7,303 nucleotides of DNA from Verrucomicrobiota bacterium (lineage in GTDB: Bacteria > Verrucomicrobiota > Verrucomicrobiia > Limisphaerales > AV2). A program made the position numbers and the translations under genes. This document shows positions 1-5,698 of this stretch, one piece after another (the stretch's first letter is position 1; every line of letters starts with the position of its first letter). The notes below the pieces were generated by a model. That model was not told where the DNA came from and did no database searches. It saw only the letters and a program-made list of their open reading frames with translations. The stretch spans positions 31,030 through 38,332 of the forward strand of contig QHPW01000091.1 in NCBI GenBank assembly GCA_003219675.1, in the 5' to 3' direction.

Positions 1-210
1 TTTCACCGAGCCGCGAAGTGTGGCTCGTTGAGGGAAAAGGTCAAGCATTCACGTCGCTGCTGGGAAGTTCATGTGGGGGGCCTCCTCGCCATTTTTGGCG
101 CGCATTGGGGCCATGAACCTTCCCAACCTGGCAGGGCACGGTGTCCTCACCGCGCCGAGGCCCGGCGGGCCCGGGACAGGCCGCCCTGCCTGATTCATGG
201 GAATTAGGAC
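1..210. other. Gene-free upstream region rich in short hairpins
   Basis: No convincing coding region was found here. Two short stretches open at the left edge could be the tail of an upstream gene, but neither is recognisable. Several perfect inverted repeats are visible: CGAGCC/GGCTCG (7-12 with 22-27), CGCCA-TTTT-TGGCG (87-100), and the nested set at 111-200 described separately. None is followed by a T-tract, so ordinary Rho-independent termination is not well supported. The dense palindromes and GC-rich character resemble interspersed repeats more than a promoter region. The start of the downstream transpeptidase gene lies directly after it. Confidence 0.5.
111..200. repeat. Nested inverted repeats, cloverleaf-like palindromic element
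   Basis: Four perfect pairings nest together. The outer arms are CCATGAA (111-117) with TTCATGG (194-200). The inner arms are GGCAGGGC (130-137) with GCCCTGCC (183-190). Inside these lie two hairpins, CGGTG-TCCT-CACCG (139-152) and GGCCC-GGC-GGGCC (159-171). Together they form a branched, cloverleaf-like fold of about 90 nt. It is not a tRNA: there is no acceptor CCA context, T-loop or anticodon arm of the right size. A REP/BIME-like interspersed element is the most likely reading; a structured 5' RNA of the following gene is the alternative. Confidence 0.5.
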
Positions 211-1416
211 TTGGGCCGACGGCGGGTTCTGTGGCTAAATTCGGGGGTGCGGCTCAATGGCAATTACGAGGCGCGAACGCGAGGAAGGCCATGGGTTTGG
301 GCCGTAATCCTCCTGGCGATGGCGGCGGTGATTTGGTTCTGGCGACACAAAACCGGTGAAGCCAAGGTAGCCGAGGAGAAGGCACCGCGTGGAACGATAA
401 AGACGTCTGTTCCTCCCTCATTGGGTTGGTCATCCCGACAGCGGTCGTTTACTTCAGCGCCGGTCAATGTTTCCGCCGCGCGAACCAATCGGGCGCCGGC
501 GATCACCGTCCCGAGGCCTTCAGAAATCGCTTCCGGCACAAACGCCGCAATCTTTGTCGCGCGCCCGCCGCAAAACGTATTTGAAACGCAACTGGCGCTG
601 GCGCGCCAGGCAATTTCTCCCGGATCGCTCGATGGGATGCCCGGCCCGAAGACACGTCTGGCGTTGATGGCCTTTCAACAAAAGGAAAACCTGGCTGCGA
701 CCGGCGAGCTGGACGCGCGTACCAGGGTCCAGCTTCTGCTCGCCGCGCCGCCGTTCACCAATTACCTCGTGGCGGCGGATGACCTGGCGCGGTTGCGACC
801 GCTGGGGAAAACCTGGCTCGAAAAATCACAACAGGACCGGCTCGATTACGAGACCGTCCTGGAACTGGTGGCCGAGAAAGCGCAGTCGCACCCCAACCTC
901 ATCCAGCTCCTCAACCCGGTGATTGACTGGACCAACATCGCCGCCGGCACATCGGTGACGGTCCCGGGCGTGGAACGCCCGCCGGTTCGCGAAAAGGCCG
1001 CACTCGCGCGCATCCATCTTGAGAGCCGCACGCTTCAGGTGTTCGATGAGAATACAAATCTTCTGGCGCATTTTCCGTGCAGTATCGCGGCGTTCGCGGA
1101 GAAGCGGCCGGCCGGAGAATTGCACATTGCTGTGATTGCGCCGAATCCGAATTACACGTTCGATCCCGAGAACTTTCCCGAATCGGCGGAAGCGCGGGAA
1201 TTGAACCGGAAGCTGATCCTGCCGCCCGGACCGAACAATCCGGTGGGCGCGGTTTGGATCGGGTTGGACAAGCCGGGTTATGGGATCCACGGAACGCCGC
1301 GTCCCGAACAGGTCGGTCGCGCGGAGTCGCATGGCTGTTTTCGGCTGGCGAACTGGAACGCGGAATATTTCTCGCAACTGTCCTGGGTCGGCATGCCGGT
1401 CTATGTGGAGCCTTGA
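211..1416 (+). CDS. Membrane-anchored L,D-transpeptidase (YkuD domain) with peptidoglycan-binding domain
   Basis: The product is a predicted L,D-transpeptidase that remodels peptidoglycan outside the cytoplasmic membrane, forming 3-3 cross-links or attaching proteins to the wall. Of its 401 residues, 28-45 form a hydrophobic anchor (signal-anchor type). A low-complexity linker runs to about 120. Residues 122-177 look like a PG_binding_1 domain (L-DG-x-GPKTRLALMAFQ pattern, then TGELDARTR). Residues 212-253 resemble a degenerate LysM ending GTSVTVPGV. Residues 264-399 are the YkuD domain, with His360 (GIHGT) and the catalytic S373-H-G-C376 followed by FRL, the family signature. An in-frame stop at 205-207 limits the N-terminus. 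TTG at 211 is the first possible start; GTG at 247 is an alternative that keeps the anchor. There is no good Shine-Dalgarno for either. The gene is monocistronic and converges on the next one. Confidence 0.9.
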   Translation: MGRRRVLWLNSGVRLNGNYEARTRGRPWVWAVILLAMAAVIWFWRHKTGEAKVAEEKAPRGTIKTSVPPSLGWSSRQRSFTSAPVNVSAARTNRAPAITVPRPSEIASGTNAAIFVARPPQNVFETQLALARQAISPGSLDGMPGPKTRLALMAFQQKENLAATGELDARTRVQLLLAAPPFTNYLVAADDLARLRPLGKTWLEKSQQDRLDYETVLELVAEKAQSHPNLIQLLNPVIDWTNIAAGTSVTVPGVERPPVREKAALARIHLESRTLQVFDENTNLLAHFPCSIAAFAEKRPAGELHIAVIAPNPNYTFDPENFPESAEARELNRKLILPPGPNNPVGAVWIGLDKPGYGIHGTPRPEQVGRAESHGCFRLANWNAEYFSQLSWVGMPVYVEP

Positions 1417-1465
1417 GTGAAAGATCCTTTGATTGCAGCGCAGACTTCACCCGGCGCATTTCGGC

Positions 1466-1481
1466 GCACCGTTCGCGGTGC
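1466..1481. terminator. Hairpin between convergent genes, possible bidirectional terminator
   Basis: A perfect 6-bp stem, GCACCG/CGGTGC, closes a TTCG loop. It lies in the 70-bp gap between the stop codons of two convergent genes, which is where a shared terminator would be expected. No T-tract follows on either strand, so termination by this hairpin alone is doubtful. Confidence 0.35.
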
Positions 1482-1486
1482 TGCGG

Positions 1487-2032
1487 TCAACGAACCAGTT
1501 GCCCGGTTTGTTCCACGACGAAAGCTTTTGCCTGCCGCAGAGCAGCGTCCAAACCATTCTCGATCGAAAAGGATTTCTGAAATGTTTTGTCCTTCGATTT
1601 GCCGACGACGCGGATTTCTGCCGTGGATCGGTCAAGAACGATTTTGGCGGCAGGTTGTCTGGATGTCGGCCAGGTGACTTCCCAGCTTTGCAACTCGCTT
1701 GCCGTCGAAAAGTTCTGAACGATATGGCTCGGCCACGCGGCTTGAAGGACCGCGAGATCATTTGTAGCCCCGCCGCGTGTCTGGCCGGCGACGTCGAGCA
1801 TTGCCACCTGGATGATTGGCGCCGGTGGCTTGACCAGAAAAGGAATCATCAGAGTTACAATCACCACTGTCACCGTGGCGAGGCTGAGCCACAAGCGCCA
1901 CAGCCAGCCCCGTTGTGCTTCCTCTATCCGGGTTGCCGCCTGGCCGGCACCCAAAGTTTTGCGAACCTTCGTTTGCAGCCGCTCGCGTGCATAGGCGGGA
2001 AATTCACCGACAGCAGATTCCGTGGCGTTCAC
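1487..2032 (-). CDS. Small single-pass membrane protein of unknown function
   Basis: I do not recognise this 181-residue protein. It has a charged N-terminal part (1-43, several Arg/Lys/Glu, probably helical), one strong transmembrane segment at about 45-67, and an extracytoplasmic part of about 110 residues. That part ends in a small domain (about 118-178) with alternating charged and hydrophobic strands and a helix. The layout resembles anti-sigma factors and other small sensor or adaptor membrane proteins, but no zinc-finger or other anti-sigma motif is visible, so this is only an analogy. GTG at 2032 is chosen because AGAGGT lies 10 nt upstream on the minus strand. The frame stays open for another 14 codons up to TGA at 2075-2077, running into a palindromic repeat. 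The original 5' end may therefore have been altered. No partner gene is adjacent on the same strand. Confidence 0.7.
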   Translation of the reverse strand: MNATESAVGEFPAYARERLQTKVRKTLGAGQAATRIEEAQRGWLWRLWLSLATVTVVIVTLMIPFLVKPPAPIIQVAMLDVAGQTRGGATNDLAVLQAAWPSHIVQNFSTASELQSWEVTWPTSRQPAAKIVLDRSTAEIRVVGKSKDKTFQKSFSIENGLDAALRQAKAFVVEQTGQLVR

Positions 2033-2054
2033 GAGGGGGATTACCTCTTTGGCT

Positions 2055-2144
2055 AGCAGCCGAGGTGACGAGGCTCATTCCTCCATCTGGGAACGCGGAA
2101 CTCAGAACGTGGAACACAGTCAGAGCCTCCTTACGTCGGCTGCT
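2055..2144. repeat. Imperfect 22-bp inverted repeat with 46-nt loop (REP/MITE-like)
   Basis: The left arm at 2055-2076 (AGCAGCCGAGG...AGGCTC) is the reverse complement of the right arm at 2123-2144 (GAGCCTCC...CGGCTGCT), with 19 of 22 positions paired. The loop contains a 14-nt tandem duplication, GAACGCGGAACTCA then GAACGTGGAACACA (2091-2118, 12 of 14 identical). The element lies exactly between the start of the minus-strand membrane protein and the truncated CHAT gene, and the translated frame across it makes no protein sense. Similar arms and GGAAC-rich spacers are, from memory, common between genes in Verrucomicrobiota; that part is unverified. Confidence 0.65.
2091..2118 (+). repeat. 14-nt tandem duplication in the repeat loop
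   Basis: Two adjacent copies differ at two positions: GAACGCGGAACTCA and GAACGTGGAACACA. Each copy itself contains two GAAC cores (GAACG and GGAAC), giving a GAAC-rich spacer between the arms of the surrounding inverted repeat. Confidence 0.55.
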
Positions 2145-2895
2145 GCAAGGTCATTGAGACGTTCGTATCGCGGATTCAAGTTCAAGCGGTTGCCGAACGC
2201 GGTCGCAGAGGCGCGGTCGGTCGCCGGCCTGCTCGGCGGCGACGCGGTGTTGCGGATTGGGAAAGAGGCCCGCGAAGCGGAGTTGAAACAGGTGGTGTCG
2301 CCACGCGTGTTGCACCTGGCGACGCATGGCTTCTTTTTGCCAGACCAGGAGTTCAAGCAGACGAACTCAATGCCGGAGTTGCTGGTGGCCGGCTCGTTCA
2401 GAGGACGTGACGGATTCACGGCTCGACGGAGTCTCGCCCCACCGGAAAACGATTGGGAAAATCCGCTGGTGCGCTGCGGCATTGCGCTGGCCGGGGCGAA
2501 CCACGCCCTTCAGATCACTAACGCGGTGGCTGAGGACGGCCTGTTGACCGGGCTAAAGGCTTCGCTGCTCAACTTGCAAGGGACAGAGTTGGTCATCCTG
2601 AGCGCGTGCGAAACGGGCAGCGGGGAAGTGAAGATCGGCGAAGGAGTGATGTCATTGCGGCGGGCGTTTCGGATCGCCGGAGCGGAGAGCGTGCTGGCCA
2701 GTCATTGGCAGATCAGCGATAAAGCCACCAGCCAGTTGATGACCGAATTCATGCGGCGCTGGCGTTCGGGCGAACCGCGCGCAAAAGCGTGGCGCGAAGC
2801 GCAGTTGTCCCTCCTGCACTCGGAAAATTTCTCGAATCCCTACTTTTGGGCAGCGTTCACGCTCACCGGGCAATGGAGGTAGGGTCCAAAACATC

Positions 2896-3003
2896 CCAAT
2901 ACTCCAACACTCTCGGGGCGCTTTCGGCCTCGCGGCGACAGACGGAGCCAGAGCGGCTGCGGCGAACGGAGCAAATCCGCGACCAGCTCATGCAAGGCTC
3001 TGG
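2896..3003. repeat. 8-mer tandem plus long imperfect hairpin (REP-like)
   Basis: Two near-identical octamers, CCAATACT and CCAACACT, lie at 2896-2911. Further on, CCAGAGC (2948-2954) pairs perfectly with GCTCTGG (2997-3003). Inside it GGCTGCGG (2955-2962) pairs with CCGCGACC (2977-2984), with one mismatch and one G-T pair. The result is a bulged hairpin of 56 nt. It shares no obvious sequence with the repeats at 111-200 or 2055-2144, so it would be a separate repeat family. It could also be the worn remains of a gene. Confidence 0.45.
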
Positions 3004-3181
3004 GTATATTCGCGCGATCGAAACGGGTGTGGGCAACCAAAACGGGAGGAGGCAATCAAAGGACTTCTGGAAACTCCCGCGCAGGACTCGCGATCTCAAT
3101 TTGGGCGATTATTGGACTGTTTTGGCCGGTTTTTGGACGAGTTGTATTAGCAAATCAAAAAAACCGAAGCTTTGAAATTAT

Positions 3182-3209
3182 TTGTCCTCGGCATGCAGTG
3201 TGCTATTTT
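3182..3209 (+). promoter_or_regulatory. Candidate sigma-70-type promoter of the DUF1800-DUF1501 operon
   Basis: TTGTCC at 3182-3187 (4 of 6 to the -35 consensus) is separated by 16 nt from TATTTT at 3204-3209 (4 of 6 to the -10 consensus). TGC directly before it gives an extended -10, TGnTATTTT. An A7 run at 3157-3163 lies where an UP element would sit. Transcription would begin near 3216 and leave a leader of about 37 nt before ATG 3253. This is a pattern match only. Confidence 0.45.
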
Positions 3210-3236
3210 CCGACCGTCATGCCGACAGTCAGTCAA

Positions 3237-3255
3237 CCAACCAGGCAACCCTATG
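3237..3255 (+). promoter_or_regulatory. Leader motif at the DUF1800 start codon
   Basis: CCAACCAG followed directly by GCAACCCTATG, where ATG is the start codon. The same sequence, with a 3-nt insertion and one substitution, precedes the DUF1501 start codon. It contains no good Shine-Dalgarno sequence, so it may be an alternative translation-initiation or regulatory signal. It supports both start-codon choices. Confidence 0.5.
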
Positions 3256-4308
3256 ACAGCTCCACGATCCTTTGCATTCCTTTTGGCTCTATGTCTCTGC
3301 GCGGCGTTTCAAAGTCCCGCGTTGTCCGGTGATCCACCTGCCCTTGGCAGTATCACTGCCACCAATGGTCAGAAGGTGATCAATTGGACCCCCTATCCGG
3401 CTGCTTTTCAGTATAAGATCTTCCGCGCCAATGACCTTTCCCAGCCCTTCATTGAGGACACTTCCGGAAGCGTCGCAGGTTTCAATTGGGCATCGCCGTT
3501 GACGGACCCGCTGGGCTTTTATCAGTTGCGGGTTACTCCAATGGATACCAATGCCTTGCTCACCGCCAACGTGTTGAATCGCCTGGCCTACGGCCCGACC
3601 CCGGACGAATTGGAGCGTGTCCGCGCCATTGGGCCGGACAACTACATCCAGGAACAGCTTGCGCCCGAGTTGATCACCGAGAATCTCAGCATCGACGTTG
3701 TGAACACAAACAGCGGATGGCAATATGTCACCGCCACGGGGAATGGTTCCAGTTCGATTCTCTACGTTTACCTGACAAAGGCTGGCGAAGGCTATATTGA
3801 CGACATCGTGCTGGTGCGTGGGACCGTGCCTGAAGCCGGAATCAACCTGGTCCGGAACGGCGGTTTTGAAGTTCCGCTCGCCACCAACGACTGGACGGTC
3901 TCGAGCAATCATTTCGGGTCGGATGTTTCGACCGCGCAGCAGCATTCCGGCAACTCCAGTCTGCACATCACGGCTTCGAGCGCCGGCTCCACCCAGGGCT
4001 CGTCCATCTGGCAGACCATCAGTCCGGCGTTGTCCAGCGCGCAAACGTACACTCTGAGTTATTGGTTTCTTCCGGGATCAAATATCACCAGCGGCGACGT
4101 GACCGTCAGGCTTTCGGGCAGCGGGATCGTTGGAACGCCGGGGACCCTGGCGACACACCTGGTGCAAGGCCGAGCCAGCATGGACGAGTTGCGCGCCTGG
4201 CACGTTCAGCACGGCGTCCAATCGAGACGGCAGTTGCTCGAAGTGCTCGACCAGCGACACCTATTACGACGACGGAACCATCATTGGCCAGTTGGCGACC
4301 CAGATTGA
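3253..4308 (+). CDS. Secreted DUF1800-family protein, N-terminal part (FN3-like and carbohydrate-binding-like modules)
   Basis: This is the first part of an exported DUF1800 protein. ATG 3253 is chosen over the upstream in-frame TTG at 3172 because it starts a clean Sec signal peptide (residues 1 to about 26: Arg5, a Leu/Ala/Phe core, then SPALSG). It also shares its leader with the next gene, and TTG 3172 lies upstream of the proposed promoter. Residues 33-97 resemble a fibronectin type III domain. Residues 101-140 are the first DUF1800 helices (NRLAYGPTPDELERV). Residues about 155-295 are inserted beta-sandwich sequence, including YIDDIVLV and a canonical NLVRNGGFE start of a CBM4/9-like module. 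DUF1800 resumes at about 310 (MDELRAWHV, then RQLLEVL). The frame then goes wrong after Gln334, and the last 17 codons to TGA 4306-4308 are out-of-frame sequence. The biochemical role is unknown. Confidence 0.75.
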   Translation: MTAPRSFAFLLALCLCAAFQSPALSGDPPALGSITATNGQKVINWTPYPAAFQYKIFRANDLSQPFIEDTSGSVAGFNWASPLTDPLGFYQLRVTPMDTNALLTANVLNRLAYGPTPDELERVRAIGPDNYIQEQLAPELITENLSIDVVNTNSGWQYVTATGNGSSSILYVYLTKAGEGYIDDIVLVRGTVPEAGINLVRNGGFEVPLATNDWTVSSNHFGSDVSTAQQHSGNSSLHITASSAGSTQGSSIWQTISPALSSAQTYTLSYWFLPGSNITSGDVTVRLSGSGIVGTPGTLATHLVQGRASMDELRAWHVQHGVQSRRQLLEVLDQRHLLRRRNHHWPVGDPD

Positions 4309-5659
4309 ATTCAAAGAGAACCAACGCTGGCGCCAGGCGCTGTTGAATCCTCAATGCACCTTTTATGATCTCCTGCGCATCAGCGCCGAAAGCTCGGCGA
4401 TGATCATCTATCTGGACACCGTCAACAGCAAGGGCAACGGGAGCAATATCGCCAATGAAAACTACGCGCGCGAGTTGCTGGAGTTGTTCACCTATGGCGT
4501 GGACAACGGCTATGACCAGAACGATATCACCGTGATGTCACGGACCTGGACCGGATGGTCGGTCAACATTGTTGATTATACCAACGAGTTCAACCCGTTT
4601 GCGCTGCGCACGACGAACGTGTATCCGGGCGTGACCAACAACTTCACCACGGTTTCCAACCTCGCCGGGGTCTGGACGTTCAACTACAAGCAGGCCAATC
4701 ACAATACAAGCATCAAGACGGTCTTCCCCAACAAAACCGTGCCGGCGCGGTTCGGCGCGCCGTATGCCGGAAGGAATTACCAGTTAACACTGCCCTCCCG
4801 CAGCGGCACCAACGGCATCGCCGACGGCTACGATGTGATTGCCCATCTGGCGAACCAGCCATTCACGCAGGAATACCTCAGCGTCAAACTCTGCCGCCTG
4901 TTCATCCATGACGACTTTGTGCATGGGGTATATGACTACACCGACCCAAATCTTTCGCCGGAAGGCCAGTTGGTCCGTCAATGCATGCTCGCCTGGGAAA
5001 ACGGCAATCCGAAAGGCCAGATCCGCGACGTGCTCAGGGTCATCTTCAACTCCGACCTGTTTCGCAGCAACGCAGGTTCGTTGCAAAAAGTCAAAACCCC
5101 GCTCGAATACCTGATCAGCGCTATTCGCGCGCTCCGGGCGGCGGATACCAACGGGACATTCACCGCCAGCCTGGACTCCGCCAGCGGCGGAATCGGCACT
5201 CCGCTGAACCGGATGGGGACCATGCTGCTGTTCGATCGCGCCGAGCCGAACGGTTATCCCGAAGCCGGCCCGGCTTGGATCAGCGCCGGCACATTGGCTG
5301 AACGGGTCCGTTTCATTCAAGCCTACCTGCTCGCCAGCGGCCAAAGCGGCCGGGGCGATGCCGGCAACAGCGCCGCGAATCCCGTCGCGTTGCTCAAGCT
5401 GAAGTTGCCGAGCGCCAGTTGGAACAACGCCGGCGCCGTGGCCGATTATTTCCTCGACATCCTCTTCCCCGGCGAAGGCAAAGCCAACCTCGACGTTTAC
5501 CGGACGGCGGCGATCAATTTCCTGAACGACGGCAGCGCCGATTCGCCTGTGAGCGCAACGCCCTTCAGCGGATTGGTCAATACCAGCGTGAACTACGACA
5601 CGCGCGTTCGCGGCATGGTTTCCGCGCTGATGACCTCCCCGCGTTTCCAGGAACAATAG
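4130..5659 (+). pseudogene. DUF1800-family protein, C-terminal part, separated by a frame break
   Basis: This is the remainder of the same DUF1800 gene in the +1 frame. The open frame starts at TTG 4130, but recognisable sequence begins only at about 4256 (DTYYDDGT); the first 42 codons overlap the true frame of the preceding part. Family features follow in order: RWRQALLNPQCTFYDLLRIS, IIYLDTVNSKG, then ENYARELLELFTYGVDNGY, which is the DUF1800 hallmark. Later come QPFTQEYLSVKLCRLFIHDDF, SPEGQLVRQCMLAWE, LDRMG-like LNRMGTMLLFDRAEPNGYP, and a C-terminal VRGMVSALMTSPRFQEQ. No start codon with a ribosome binding site precedes this part. The expected F-x-x-N-H-F segment after LLEVL is absent from both frames, so sequence has been lost and not just shifted. 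The locus is a recent pseudogene, or the break is an assembly error, since everything else is well preserved. Confidence 0.75.
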
Positions 5660-5676
5660 AAATTTCAACCGACAAT

Positions 5677-5698
5677 CCAACCAGCGAGCAATCCTATG
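5677..5698 (+). promoter_or_regulatory. Leader motif at the DUF1501 start codon
   Basis: CCAACCAG, then CGA, then GCAATCCTATG ending in the start codon. Apart from the CGA insertion, 18 of 19 positions match the leader of the upstream DUF1800 gene. It fills most of the 36-nt gap between the two genes. Confidence 0.5.

Larger units (their letters stand above)
2022..2882 (+). pseudogene. 5'-truncated CHAT-domain peptidase (remnant of a TPR-CHAT protein)
   Basis: The open frame has 286 codons, but only about residue 51 onward (from about 2172) looks like protein; the first part translates the palindromic repeat. The rest is the C-terminal part of a CHAT (caspase/separase-like) cysteine peptidase. 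The catalytic His is His102 in HLATHGFF and the nucleophile is Cys196 in ILSACETGSG. They are followed by the GEGVMSLRRAF and VLASHW segments and the typical ending NPYFWAAFTLTGQW. Family members normally carry a long TPR region and a complete CHAT domain starting with a PDG-x-L-x-x-LPF-type segment; both are missing. No start codon after the repeat has a usable ribosome binding site (TTG 2154 has AAGG only 3 nt away). The catalytic dyad is intact, so a short stand-alone peptidase is possible but less likely than a deletion remnant. Confidence 0.8.
2883..3252. other. Gene-free region between CHAT remnant and DUF1800 operon
   Basis: No credible gene was found on either strand; the short open frames show no domain, signal or ribosome binding site. 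The left third (2896-3003) carries an 8-mer tandem and a hairpin element. The middle has four TTGG motifs at 3101, 3112, 3122 and 3133. The right third is more AT-rich, with an A7 run (3157-3163), and contains the proposed promoter of the downstream operon. No terminator with a T-tract follows the CHAT stop codon. Confidence 0.6.

Noticed and set aside
826..1459. Minus-strand frames opposite the L,D-transpeptidase
   Set aside because: They are antisense to the YkuD catalytic region, low in complexity and arginine-rich, with no domain or ribosome binding site.
2081..2134. Strong Shine-Dalgarno-like TAAGGAGG on the minus strand (2127-2134) with GTG 8 nt downstream
   Set aside because: It lies inside the palindromic arm and would start only a short peptide ending in the repeat flank, out of frame with the real minus-strand gene; probably chance.
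2091..2911. CRISPR-like array from the GAAC and CCAAyACT repeats
   Set aside because: The copies are adjacent with no spacers, only two each, and there are no cas genes.
2840..3099. Short minus-strand frames behind the CHAT remnant
   Set aside because: They cover the hairpin element and overlap each other in different frames, with no start signal or recognisable domain.
3172..3252. Upstream TTG start for the DUF1800 gene
   Set aside because: It would add 27 residues before a normal signal peptide and lies upstream of the likely transcription start. ATG 3253 has the leader shared with the partner gene.
3253..3340. Lipoprotein signal in the DUF1800 protein (Cys residues in LALCLCAAF)
   Set aside because: The residues before each Cys do not fit a lipobox (no small residue directly before Cys), while SPALSG fits ordinary signal peptidase cleavage.
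4240..4262. Programmed ribosomal frameshift in the DUF1800 gene
   Set aside because: No slippery heptamer or stimulatory stem is visible at the junction, and conserved residues are missing, which frameshifting would not explain.
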